The notes under the pieces: generated by a model
Told to the model about the DNA's origin: nothing
The model's input: only the letters and a program-made list of their open reading frames with translations
The model's database searches: none
Assembly (NCBI RefSeq): GCF_000423665.1
Contig: NZ_AUIK01000037.1
Coordinates: 1-64,000, forward strand
From: Solirubrobacter soli DSM 22325
GTDB taxonomy: Bacteria; Actinomycetota; Thermoleophilia; Solirubrobacterales; Solirubrobacteraceae
Reading direction: 5' to 3'
Length of the DNA stretch: 64,000 nt
Shown: piece by piece, positions 50,160 through 58,526 of the stretch
Layout of the letters: each line of letters begins with the position of its first letter
How positions within the stretch are numbered: the stretch's first letter is position 1
Program-made: the position numbers and the translations under genes

Positions 50160-50263
50160 ACCATGAGCCTACGGCGACCTCTCGACCGGGGGTGCGGCTG
50201 CCCGGCACCCCCACGGGAGCTACCGCGCTTTTGAATGCCTGCTCCGGCGGGCATTCTGACCTT

Positions 50264-50620
50264 GTGCCACAGACCGTCCTCATAGTCGATGATCACGCCG
50301 GGTTCCGCCACGCGGCCCGGGCTCTGCTCGAAGCCGACGGCTTCGACGTGGTCGGCGAGAGCGCGACCGGCACCGAGGGTCTGGAGGCCGTCCAGCGCCT
50401 GCGCCCGCAGGTCGTCCTGCTCGACGTCGGGCTGCCGGACGTCGACGGGATCGAGGTCGCGGGCCGCCTGAGCGCGTGTCCCGGCGGCGGTCCGGCGGTC
50501 GTGTTGACCTCGAGCCGCGACGCCTCCGACTACCCGCCCCACTTCGAGAACTGCGGCGCGCGCGGCTTCATTCCCAAGGCGGAGCTCTCAGGCGACGCCC
50601 TGGCTATGCTCGCCGCCTGA
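50264..50620 (+). CDS. Receiver-domain-only response regulator
   Basis: The 118-residue CheY-like receiver starts at GTG 50264 (VPQTVLIVDDHAGFRHAARA). Phosphoacceptor D54 (VVLLDVGLPD), the acidic pocket VDD and the later Thr/Ser and Lys (VVLTSSRDASD, ARGFIPKAEL) are in place. NarL-type regulators normally carry a LuxR helix-turn-helix after this point; here the frame stops, so no output domain is present. It may act by protein contact or be a truncated regulator. The next gene's start overlaps the stop. Confidence 0.85.
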   Translation: MPQTVLIVDDHAGFRHAARALLEADGFDVVGESATGTEGLEAVQRLRPQVVLLDVGLPDVDGIEVAGRLSACPGGGPAVVLTSSRDASDYPPHFENCGARGFIPKAELSGDALAMLAA

Positions 50621-51135
50621 GCAAGCCGCTCCTCGCCCTCGCGCTCGTCTTCATGCTGTTCGCCGCGGCGGGCCTGTCGTCGCTGGACGCGAACGACTTC
50701 TGCAACACCCCGCACGACGGCGCCAAGCGCGCCTCGGTCAAGGTCTGGCCGCCGGGTCAGGAGTGCTCGTTCGCCGCGGGCCGCTCGCGCGTGGTCAGCG
50801 GCAAGCGCAGCGGCGTCGGCTTCGTCGCGATCCTGGCCGCCGGCGTCGCGCTGGTGTCGATCCGGCGCTCGAAGCTCGCCTTCGCCACCGCCGCGACGTT
50901 CGGTGTCACCGGCCTGACGGCGCTCGGCGTCGCCCAGGTCCCCGCGTTCGGTTTCGGCTGGGTGGTAGGCGGAATCATCGCCTTCCACTTCACGCGCTCG
51001 CACGCCGCGTGGATGACCGCGGCGGCCGCGCTGGCGGTCGGCGGCATCGGCCAGATCGCAAACCTCGACCCGTGGAGCTGGGCGGTCGTGCTGCTCGCGC
51101 TGATCGCTGTGCCGGTTCCCTACGACGAACGCTGA
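50617..51135 (+). CDS. Membrane protein of unknown function
   Basis: This 172-residue frame has an N-terminal hydrophobic segment (KPLLALALVFMLFAAAGL), an extracytoplasmic loop with two Cys (NDFCNTPHDG, PGQECSFAAG) and four further helices. No ATG, GTG or TTG lies upstream in frame; a CTG at 50617 overlaps the regulator's stop (CTGA) and would keep the first helix whole, while ATG 50653 would cut it. Translation coupled to the response regulator is likely. The family was not recognised. Confidence 0.6.
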   Translation: MSKPLLALALVFMLFAAAGLSSLDANDFCNTPHDGAKRASVKVWPPGQECSFAAGRSRVVSGKRSGVGFVAILAAGVALVSIRRSKLAFATAATFGVTGLTALGVAQVPAFGFGWVVGGIIAFHFTRSHAAWMTAAAALAVGGIGQIANLDPWSWAVVLLALIAVPVPYDER

Positions 51136-51169
51136 GAAACATCGGACAGAAGTCCGACAGAAGACAGCG

Positions 51170-51186
51170 CTAAGTCATTGACTTAG
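51170..51186. promoter_or_regulatory. 17-base palindrome upstream of the first DUF1080 gene
   Basis: CTAAGTCA-T-TGACTTAG is perfectly symmetrical. It lies 56 bases before the TTG start at 51242. A shorter hairpin (TCGGAC/GTCCGA, 51142-51157) precedes it. Size and position fit a dimeric repressor or activator site. Confidence 0.55.
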
Positions 51187-51241
51187 GTCCATAAAGCAGC
51201 ATAAAGTCCCGCGAGTCCACTGAGCAATGCAAGGAGGGGTC

Positions 51242-53089
51242 TTGCCGGGGAACCGCAGGAGGGTCTTTGCCGGCTGCGTGGCGTTGACGGCGCTCGCAGC
51301 AACACCGCAGGCCGCGCACGCGCAGTACACCGCGCCGCCGCCCGCGCCGGGCTTCCACTACATCTTCGACGGCACGGCCACGGGCTCGGACGCGTCGTTC
51401 GACAAGTGGAAGTTCGCCAGCGGGACGCTGGCGCAGTCCGCGACGCAGGGCCAGGCGACGCTCGACGCCGCCGAGGGCACGATCCGCGTCGGTGCCTCGC
51501 CGTTCGGGTCCTACTGGTACACGCCGCGCCCGTTCGGTGACGTGGTGTTCCGCATCCAGTACCAGATCGAGAACACGCCGACGGCGACGCCGAACGGCGG
51601 CATCATGGTCCGCGCGCCGTACTTCGCCTACACGGGCGCCGACACCAACGCGGTGCTGGCGCAGAAGCCGACCGGCTTCAACTACGACGTCTGCGGCGGG
51701 GCGCTCGCGTTCTGCAACCGCACCACTCCGGCCGCGTCGACGACCTACAACTGGGCCGGGATGCCGGGTCCGTTCCCGCCCGGCGGCTTCGAGTACACGG
51801 GCGGCTACTGCGCCCGCCAGACGGCGTCCGGCGTCTACAACGTCAACGGCACCAACGGCCAGCCGCTGACGGTCAACGGCAACGCCAACAACCACCAGCA
51901 CTGGACCCAGGTCTACTGCGGCCACGAGATCCAGATCAACGAGTCGCTCACCGGCGGCGGTCCGCGGCCCTCGAGCGACGCGATCAAGACCGGCTCGGTC
52001 TACGGCTTCCGCAACCTCAACGCGCAGCAGTCGGGCACGTATGAGCGGCTCACGGCGGGTGTCTGGCACCAGTACGAGATCCGCACGATCGGCCAGCAGT
52101 ACACGATCATGATCGACGGGAAGATCATCAACCAGTTCGACAACTCGATCCCGAAGATCAACACCCGCGCGGGCGACGCGCCGACGATGGCGCGCCAGTT
52201 CACGGAGGGCTACCTCGGCCTCCAGACGCACGGCGGCACCGACCGCATCTCCTACCGCGAGATCCAGGTCAAGGACATCGCCAAGGCCGACATCCCGGTC
52301 AACACCGGCGCGCCGAGCGTCAGCGGCACCGGTGTCACCGGCCAGCCGCTGACCTGCAACACCGGCACGTGGAACACGGCCGCGGGAACGACGTACTTCT
52401 ACCGCTGGTACCGGTCGAACAAGATCCTCCCGACCAACCCGCGCTTCCGCGCCCCGAGCGCCACCGACTACTGGAACCAGACCACGCCGGCGAACCCGCT
52501 CTACGGCACGCAGAACCTGACGTGGACGGACTCGCTGCAGGTCGGCGACCAGCAGACCTACACGCCGACCGCCGACGACATCGGCAAGGTCATCCACTGC
52601 ACCGTCAACGCCGACAACGCCGGCGCGACCGTGTGGAAGACCGCGCAGGCGCCGGAGATCGGCAACAGCTCCGCCGGCGGCTCCGTGCCGGCGACGCTCT
52701 CGCTGACGCTGGGCGCCCCGGCCTCGTTCGGCGCGTTCACGCCGGGCATCACGAAGACCTACGAGGCCGCCACCACGGCCAACGTGATCTCGACCGCCGG
52801 TGACGCGACGCTGAGCGTCTCGGACCCGTCGCCGACCGCCACCGGCCACCTGGTCAACGGCGCGTTCTCCCTGCCGCAGCCGCTGCAGGCCCGGGCGCGC
52901 AACGCGGCCAACACGGGCACGGCGTACAACAACGTCGGCTCGAACCTGAACCTGCTCACGTACAGCGGCCCCGTCTCCAACGACGCGGTCGACCTGCAGT
53001 TCAGCCAGCTGATCAACTCGGGTGACGCGCTCCGCACGGGCGCGTACGCGAAGACGCTGACGTTCACCCTCAGCACGACCTCGCCGTAG
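51242..53089 (+). CDS. Secreted DUF1080 (3-keto-disaccharide hydrolase) protein with shared C-terminal module
   Basis: This 615-residue exported protein uses TTG 51242, 5 bases after AAGGAGGGG; the ATG at 51227 lies upstream of that site. The signal peptide ends TPQAAHAQ. Residues 20-345 form a concanavalin-like DUF1080 domain: GDVVFRIQYQI, NGGIMVRAP, HWTQVYCGHEIQINESL, WHQYEIRTIGQQYTIMIDG, GYLGLQTHGGTDRISYREIQ. An Ig-like domain with two Cys follows (about 350-480), then the 136-residue module also found in the proteins at 15142 and 53169. Sugar processing outside the cell is inferred. A tandem paralogue follows. Confidence 0.85.
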   Translation: MPGNRRRVFAGCVALTALAATPQAAHAQYTAPPPAPGFHYIFDGTATGSDASFDKWKFASGTLAQSATQGQATLDAAEGTIRVGASPFGSYWYTPRPFGDVVFRIQYQIENTPTATPNGGIMVRAPYFAYTGADTNAVLAQKPTGFNYDVCGGALAFCNRTTPAASTTYNWAGMPGPFPPGGFEYTGGYCARQTASGVYNVNGTNGQPLTVNGNANNHQHWTQVYCGHEIQINESLTGGGPRPSSDAIKTGSVYGFRNLNAQQSGTYERLTAGVWHQYEIRTIGQQYTIMIDGKIINQFDNSIPKINTRAGDAPTMARQFTEGYLGLQTHGGTDRISYREIQVKDIAKADIPVNTGAPSVSGTGVTGQPLTCNTGTWNTAAGTTYFYRWYRSNKILPTNPRFRAPSATDYWNQTTPANPLYGTQNLTWTDSLQVGDQQTYTPTADDIGKVIHCTVNADNAGATVWKTAQAPEIGNSSAGGSVPATLSLTLGAPASFGAFTPGITKTYEAATTANVISTAGDATLSVSDPSPTATGHLVNGAFSLPQPLQARARNAANTGTAYNNVGSNLNLLTYSGPVSNDAVDLQFSQLINSGDALRTGAYAKTLTFTLSTTSP

Positions 53090-53099
53090 TTTCGACTGT

Positions 53100-53121
53100 G
53101 GGGGTGACGCAAGTCACCCCC
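53100..53121 (+). terminator. Hairpin between the two DUF1080 paralogues
   Basis: A perfect 9-bp stem (GGGGGTGAC/GTCACCCCC) closes on a GCAA tetraloop, 10 bases after the stop of the first paralogue. Confidence 0.7.
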
Positions 53122-53168
53122 ATATCAGTCTAATCTCCCGCTCATCTGTCCAGGAGGAGGGGAGAACT

Positions 53169-55019
53169 ATGCGCAGGTCGCTCGCAATGGCCCTGGTCGC
53201 ACTCGCGGCGGCTCCGGCCGCCGCGCAGGCGCAGTACACGGCGCCGCCGCCCGACCCGGGTTTCACGTACATCTTCGACGGATCCCCCACGGGGTCCGAC
53301 GCGTCGTTCGACAAGTGGGCGTTCGCGGCCGGCACCGCCGCCCAGTCGCGCCCGGCCAGCCAGAGTGGGCAGGGCCAGGCGACGCTCGACACCGTCGAGG
53401 GCTCGTTCCTCGTCGGCGCCTCGCCCTTCGGCGCCTACTGGTACCCGGTGAAGGCGTTCGGGGACGCCGTGTTCCGGCTGCAGTACACGGTCCAGAACAC
53501 GGAGATCGCGACCCGCAACGGCGGCGTCATGATCCGCACGCCTGAGGTCCGTTACACGGGGGCGAACACGGCCGCCGTGCTGGCGCAGAAGCCGACCGGC
53601 TTCAACTACGAGCTCTGCCCGGGCGCGCTGCTGGCGTGCGCGCGTGACACGCCCGGCGCGTCGGTGTCGTACACGTGGACGGGCGCGAGCGGCCCGTACC
53701 CGCCGGCCGGCACGTACTCGGGCTCCTACTGCGCACGGTCCGGCACGGAGGACCTGACCAACCTCGCCGGGACCGGGACCCTGACCCACAACGCCAACGC
53801 CGACAACCACCAGCACTGGACGCAGGTCGCGTGCGGCCACGAGGTGCAGATCAACGAGACCCTGACGGGCACCGGCCCGCTCGGCGGCTCGGACCCGATC
53901 AAGACGGGCTCGATCTACAACTTCCGCAACCTCAACGCCCAGCAGTCGCGGACGTACGAGCGCCTGGTCAAGGGCGTGTGGCATGACATGGAGATCCGCA
54001 CGATCGGCCAGCAGTACACGGTCCTGGTCGACGGCCGGATGATCAACCAGTTCGACAACTCGATCCCGAAGATCGCGTCGCGCAACGGCGACCCGTCGAC
54101 CGTCGCGCGCCAGCTCGCCCGCGGCTATCTCGGCCTGCAGACCCACGGCGGCAACGACCGCATCTCCTACCGCGAGATCCAGGTCAAGGAGTTCGCCCCC
54201 GCCGACATCCCGGTCAACACGGTCGCGCCGACCGTGACCGGCACGGGCTTCGTCGGGCAGAACCTCACCTGCAACCAGGGCACGTGGACCGGGCCGACCG
54301 GCATCACGTACTCGCGCAAGTGGTACCGCTCGAACAAGGTCCCGGCGTCGCACCCGCACTTCCGGGCGCCGTCGCAGATCGACCTCGGCAGCTTCTCCAC
54401 CGCGCCCGATCCGGCCGGTACGTACGGCAACCAGGAGCTGACCTGGCTCGACTCGTACCTGGTCGACGAGGACGGCAACAGCACCTACGCGCCGACGGTC
54501 GCGGACGTGGGCAAGGTCATCCACTGCGCGCTGGTCGCCGACGCGGGCGGCGCCACGGTGTGGAAGACCGCGATCGGGCCGGAGATCGTCGTGGCCGCCA
54601 CGATGCCGGTCGGCGGCACCGTCCCGCCGACGATGAGCCTCACCCTCGGCGCCCCGGCGTCCTTCGGCGGCTTCACGCCCGGCGTCGCGCGTGACTACGA
54701 CGACTCGACGACGGCCACGGTCGTCTCCTCCGCGGGCGACACGACGCTGAGCGTGTCCGACCGCGGCACCGCCTCGGTCGGCCACCTCGTCAACGGCACG
54801 TCCGCGTTGACGCTGCCGCTGCAGGCGCGGGCGGGCGGCGGGACCTTCGCCCCGGTCGGCGGCGCCGCGTCCCCGACCAACCTGGTGACGTTCACCACGC
54901 CGGTCTTCACCGAAGTCGTCCCGGTGGACTTCCGCCAGACGATCCCGGTCGGCGAACCGCTCCGGACGGGCACGTACAGCAAAACCTTGACGTTCACACT
55001 GTCGACAACACAGCCGTAG
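53169..55019 (+). CDS. Second secreted DUF1080 protein, tandem paralogue
   Basis: The 616-residue protein starts at ATG 53169 after GGAGGAGGGGAG. It repeats the architecture of its neighbour: signal peptide ending APAAAQAQ, DUF1080 domain (DAVFRLQYTVQNTEIATRNG, WHDMEIRTIGQQYTVLVDG, GYLGLQTHGGNDRISYREIQ), a Cys-containing Ig-like domain and the C-terminal module ending KTLTFTLSTT. The paralogues are alike throughout but diverged, so the duplication is not recent. Its end overlaps the convergent nuclease gene by 26 bases. Confidence 0.85.
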   Translation: MRRSLAMALVALAAAPAAAQAQYTAPPPDPGFTYIFDGSPTGSDASFDKWAFAAGTAAQSRPASQSGQGQATLDTVEGSFLVGASPFGAYWYPVKAFGDAVFRLQYTVQNTEIATRNGGVMIRTPEVRYTGANTAAVLAQKPTGFNYELCPGALLACARDTPGASVSYTWTGASGPYPPAGTYSGSYCARSGTEDLTNLAGTGTLTHNANADNHQHWTQVACGHEVQINETLTGTGPLGGSDPIKTGSIYNFRNLNAQQSRTYERLVKGVWHDMEIRTIGQQYTVLVDGRMINQFDNSIPKIASRNGDPSTVARQLARGYLGLQTHGGNDRISYREIQVKEFAPADIPVNTVAPTVTGTGFVGQNLTCNQGTWTGPTGITYSRKWYRSNKVPASHPHFRAPSQIDLGSFSTAPDPAGTYGNQELTWLDSYLVDEDGNSTYAPTVADVGKVIHCALVADAGGATVWKTAIGPEIVVAATMPVGGTVPPTMSLTLGAPASFGGFTPGVARDYDDSTTATVVSSAGDTTLSVSDRGTASVGHLVNGTSALTLPLQARAGGGTFAPVGGAASPTNLVTFTTPVFTEVVPVDFRQTIPVGEPLRTGTYSKTLTFTLSTTQP

Positions 55020-56721
55020 CGACCCCTTCGCGGGCGAGGAAGGCTCCGTGAGCCGCCTCGCCCGTCCGGGGGCCGAGCTCGAGTGACGGAGGCCGGTTGG
55101 CGGCGATCCACATGCCGACCAACCGCGCCTCCGCCACCGCGTCCGCAGGCAACCAGCCGCCGAGTTTGCCGGGCGCCGGCGCCGCCCGGAACGCCCGCGC
55201 CGACCGCGCGGCGAGGTCCGCGACGAGGTTGTCGTGCGGGGCGAGCGCGATCGCGCCGCCGCCGGCGCCCTCGCCGGGCGCGGCCACGGGGCCCCAATCG
55301 ATCACTCTTCCCCCGGCGATCCAGATCGCGTCGAAGCGGCCGCGGGCCTCGGGGTGCGGGGCGAGCACGAGGCGGGCGCCCGTGTGGGTGTCGCGCAGGA
55401 CGCCGCCGAGGCGGTCGAGCAGTGCCTCGAGTCGCACCTTGCGGCGTTGCAGCCAGGCCGCGCGCTCGTAGCGGCGCTCGGCGCTCGCCACCCGCGTCTG
55501 CTGGTCGACCCGCTCGAGCAGGGCGCGGCCGCCGTCGCGGCCGACGAACAGCTTCAGCGCCTGGTCGAGCCGCTCGCGGTAGACGTTCGGGTCCAGGTCG
55601 TGCAGGCACGGCGAGAGGCAGCGGCCCATCTGTCCGTAGGCGCTCGGGTGCTCGCGGCGCGGGAGCGTGCGGCCGCAGTGGCGCAGGCCGAAGAGCGAGT
55701 TGAGCTGCTCGACGAGCTCGGCCGCCGCGGCGCGACCCCGCACCGGGCCGACGCACACCGCGTGGCCGGCCGCGGGCTCGCGCGCGACCTCGAGGATCGG
55801 GAACGGGATGTCGAGGCGGCAGCGCAGGTAGACGTAGCCGTCGGGCTCCTGCTTGCCGCGGACGTTGCCCGGCGGGCGCAGCGCCTTGATCAGCCGGTCC
55901 TCGAGCAGCAGCGCGCCGAGCTCTGACTCGGTCACCTGGTGGTCGACGTGCTCGGCCTCCGCCGCCCACGTCGCACCGGTCGTGAAGTGCGAGCGCGCCC
56001 GCGTGCGCAGGTCGACCGACTTGCCGACGTAGAGCGGGCGGCCGTCGGCGTCGCGGAAGATGTAGACGCCCGGCTCGTGCGGCAGCGCGGCGAGGTGCGG
56101 CCGCTCCCCACGCGGGCGCTTGACCTTCGCCGGCCGCGTGCGCACCTTGCGCGGGCGGATCTGCGCGAGCGCGTCGGCGACCGTGATCGCGTTCATCGAC
56201 AGCTTCGGGAACAGCGCGCAGAACACCCGCGCGCACGTCTTCGCGTCCGGCAGCGCGCGATGGACCTCGTCGACCTCGATCCCCAGCGCCGCGGCCAGCG
56301 TCGACAACCCGCGCCGGCGCTGCAGCGGCGCGAACCGCCGCGCCAGCGCGACCGTGCAGATCACCGGCGGGTCCGGCCACTCGAGCGCCGCCCGCGCGAA
56401 CGCCTGGCGCAGCACCCGCACGTCGAAGGCCGCGTTGTGGGCGACGAGCACCCGCCCGCGCAACAGCTTCGCCACGTTCGGCAGCACGTCCTCGGGCGCC
56501 GGCGCGGCGTCGACCATCGCCTGCGTGATCCCCGTGAACCGCTGGATGCCGCGCCCCAGCGGGTTGGCCACGCCCACCACCGAGGAGAACTCGTCGTGCA
56601 GCTCTCCCCCGCCCACCAGCACCGCACCCACCTCGGTCAGCTCGCAGCGATCGCCCGCGAGGCCGTTGGTCTCGGTGTCGAGCGCGATGAACTCGGCGGT
56701 GGCGAACGTCTGTTCGAGCAT
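54994..56721 (-). CDS. DEDDh exonuclease fused to a GIY-YIG (UvrC/Cho-like) nuclease
   Basis: The 575-residue protein has two nuclease modules. Residues 1-165 form a DnaQ-type 3'-5' exonuclease (FIALDTETNGL, LVAHNAAFDVRVL, HRALPDAKTCARVF). Residues 210-400 form a GIY-YIG domain (EPGVYIFRDADGRPLYVGKS, LRTRARSHF, LLLEDRLIKALRPPGN), followed by the UvrC-type Cys loop region (MGRCLSPCLHDLDPNVYRE) and a UvrB-binding-like helix. It likely processes DNA lesions. Such fusions occur across actinobacteria. The last 170 residues are not assigned. It stands alone. Confidence 0.9.
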   Translation of the reverse strand: MLEQTFATAEFIALDTETNGLAGDRCELTEVGAVLVGGGELHDEFSSVVGVANPLGRGIQRFTGITQAMVDAAPAPEDVLPNVAKLLRGRVLVAHNAAFDVRVLRQAFARAALEWPDPPVICTVALARRFAPLQRRRGLSTLAAALGIEVDEVHRALPDAKTCARVFCALFPKLSMNAITVADALAQIRPRKVRTRPAKVKRPRGERPHLAALPHEPGVYIFRDADGRPLYVGKSVDLRTRARSHFTTGATWAAEAEHVDHQVTESELGALLLEDRLIKALRPPGNVRGKQEPDGYVYLRCRLDIPFPILEVAREPAAGHAVCVGPVRGRAAAAELVEQLNSLFGLRHCGRTLPRREHPSAYGQMGRCLSPCLHDLDPNVYRERLDQALKLFVGRDGGRALLERVDQQTRVASAERRYERAAWLQRRKVRLEALLDRLGGVLRDTHTGARLVLAPHPEARGRFDAIWIAGGRVIDWGPVAAPGEGAGGGAIALAPHDNLVADLAARSARAFRAAPAPGKLGGWLPADAVAEARLVGMWIAANRPPSLELGPRTGEAAHGAFLAREGVATAVLSTV

Positions 56722-56798
56722 GGATCCGGCAGCATCGCGCGCGGGTCGGACGGTGCAACGGCGCTTGCGCGCGCGCCGTGCATTACCGTTCGTTCACC

Positions 56799-57212
56799 GT
56801 GCGCCGGCTCGTCCTGTTCGCCCTCCCGATCGCCCTCGTGGCCTGCGGCGGCAGCGAGCAGCGCGAGAACAACCTGCGCCCGCCGGTCCCGATCACGCTG
56901 ACCGGCGCGATCCACTCCGATCGCATCCAGATCTCCCCCGCCACGGCCGGCGCCGGCACGATCACCCTGATCGTCTCCAACCAGTCCAAGTCGCCCCAGA
57001 CCGTGACCTTCGAGACCGACGAGCTCGGCGGCACCAAGGGCGGCAGCACCGTCTCGAGCCCCGAGATCGCCCCGGGCTCGACCGGCCGCCTGACGATCAC
57101 CACCCGCCCCGGGACCTACGCCGTCCACACCCAGGACGACGCGATCCGCGCCGCGCAGGTGAAGATCGGCCCGCCGAGGCGCTCGGCGCAGAACAAGCTG
57201 CTGCTGCCGTAG
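56799..57212 (+). CDS. Small lipoprotein with a cupredoxin-like domain
   Basis: The 137-residue protein from GTG 56799 has a lipobox (LVLFALPIALVACGGSEQ). The mature part is a beta sandwich (ITLTGAIHSDRIQISPATAG, GTITLIVSNQSKSPQTVTFE, TGRLTITTRPGTYAVHT) resembling cupredoxin-like domains, but the copper-binding His/Cys/Met set is not complete. A GTG at 56778 is an alternative start. It is probably an outer-face lipoprotein of unknown role. Confidence 0.65.
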   Translation: MRRLVLFALPIALVACGGSEQRENNLRPPVPITLTGAIHSDRIQISPATAGAGTITLIVSNQSKSPQTVTFETDELGGTKGGSTVSSPEIAPGSTGRLTITTRPGTYAVHTQDDAIRAAQVKIGPPRRSAQNKLLLP

Positions 57213-57395
57213 CCGCGCCCGGTGGCCCGGCCGGGTCGGTCGTGCCGCCGTCCGGCCGCGGCGCCCGGCCACGGTGACTCGCCGCGCCGTGCAGGGAGAC
57301 TCGTCGCGGAGACCATGCGAGATCGGTTGTGATCACTTTCGGCGACTGCGGCGCTTCTCGACCGAAAGCGCGCTGTTCGAGCTGGCGCGTTACCG

Positions 57396-57442
57396 ACGTG
57401 CGTTACGAAAGTTGCCTCAGGCGCGAGTCTCGTAACGCACGT
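57396..57442. repeat. 13-bp inverted repeat in a 319-base gap
   Basis: ACGTGCGTTACGA (57396-57408) is repeated as its exact reverse complement at 57430-57442, 21 bases apart. The gap 57213-57531 between two convergent genes contains nothing else recognisable. It could be a terminator, a protein-binding site or a mobile-element relic. Confidence 0.6.
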
Positions 57443-57531
57443 CCCTCGGACCTTCCTCACGGCGATGGACGCGACGGACGAAGGCGAAGGACCCGCTAGC
57501 TCTCCTCGCCTTCCCCTCAGAGCTTGCCGTT

Positions 57532-58455
57532 CTACCCGGTCAATTCAACCGGGCGGATCAATACCTCCCGCGGCTCCGCTTCGCGCACCACCGACAAGAC
57601 GACATCCACCCCGATGCGCTCCTCGCCCAAGAGCCGCTGGAGATCGTCGACGCCCCGCACCGGCGCGCCGTCGATCGCCACGACGAGATCCTCGGCGCGC
57701 AGGCCCGCGCGCGCGGCCGGGGAGTCGCCGACCACCTCGACGACCTCGACGGCGTTGTCGCGTCCCACGAGCGCGGCGATCCACGGCGGCAGGGGCCGCG
57801 CGCCGCCGGCGATGCCGATCCACGCGCGCCGCACGCGTCCGTCGCGCATCAGCGCGGAGACGATTCCCCGCGTGGTCGCGTTGACCGGGATCGCCAGCCC
57901 GAGCCCCACGCCCGCGACCGCGGTGTTGATCCCCACGACCTCGCCGGACCCGTTCACCAGCGCGCCGCCGGAGTTCCCCGGGTTCAAGGCGGCGTCGGTC
58001 TGGATGACGTCGTCGATCATGCGCGTGGCGGTGCGGTCGCGGGCGGGCAGGGAGCGGCCCAGAGCCGACACGACACCCGCGGTCACCGAGCCCGCGTAGC
58101 CGTGCGGGTTGCCGATCGCGACCACGAGTTGGCCGACGCGCAGCCGGGCCGCGTCCCCCAGCTCGGCCGCGGGAGCGGCGGCGGAGTCCAGCCGCAACAG
58201 CCCGAGGTCCGACAACGGATCGATGCCGACGACCGACGCCTGCACGTCGGAGCCGTCGGTGAAGGAGGCGCGGACGCGGCGGCCGTTGCCGATCACGTGG
58301 GCGTTGGTGAGCATGAACCCGTCCGGCGTGATGACGACGCCCGATCCCGTGCCCCGCCGCGCCACGCGCAGGTTCGCCACGGACGGCCCGAGCTTCTCGG
58401 CCACCGAGACGACGACGCGCGAATAGGCGTCAAGAGCTTCAATATCGGTAGTCAC
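57532..58455 (-). CDS. HtrA-like trypsin-fold protease with PDZ domain
   Basis: This is a 307-residue DegP/HtrA-family protease. The catalytic triad is complete: H53 (MLTNAHVIG), D83 (IDPLSDLGLL) and S162 (NPGNSGGAL). A PDZ domain spans about 210-300 (SPAARAGLRAEDLVVAIDG). Actinobacterial HtrA proteins normally have an N-terminal membrane anchor or signal peptide; this one starts MTTDIEALDAYSRVVVSVAE and has none, so it should be cytoplasmic. It diverges from a marR-MFS unit with 64 bases between starts. Confidence 0.9.
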   Translation of the reverse strand: MTTDIEALDAYSRVVVSVAEKLGPSVANLRVARRGTGSGVVITPDGFMLTNAHVIGNGRRVRASFTDGSDVQASVVGIDPLSDLGLLRLDSAAAPAAELGDAARLRVGQLVVAIGNPHGYAGSVTAGVVSALGRSLPARDRTATRMIDDVIQTDAALNPGNSGGALVNGSGEVVGINTAVAGVGLGLAIPVNATTRGIVSALMRDGRVRRAWIGIAGGARPLPPWIAALVGRDNAVEVVEVVGDSPAARAGLRAEDLVVAIDGAPVRGVDDLQRLLGEERIGVDVVLSVVREAEPREVLIRPVELTG

Positions 58456-58506
58456 TTACCCCATGTTAGTGCGGTTCGCCACACCGCCGCACCTGGACAG
58501 GTGGCT

Positions 58507-58526
58507 TATAGTTGCATGCGTGCAAG
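58507..58526 (+). promoter_or_regulatory. -10 element and inverted repeat at the marR start
   Basis: TATAGT (58507-58512) ends 7 bases before GTG 58520, as in leaderless promoters. TTGCA-TGCG-TGCAA (58513-58526) overlaps the start codon and is a plausible MarR autorepressor site. Confidence 0.5.
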
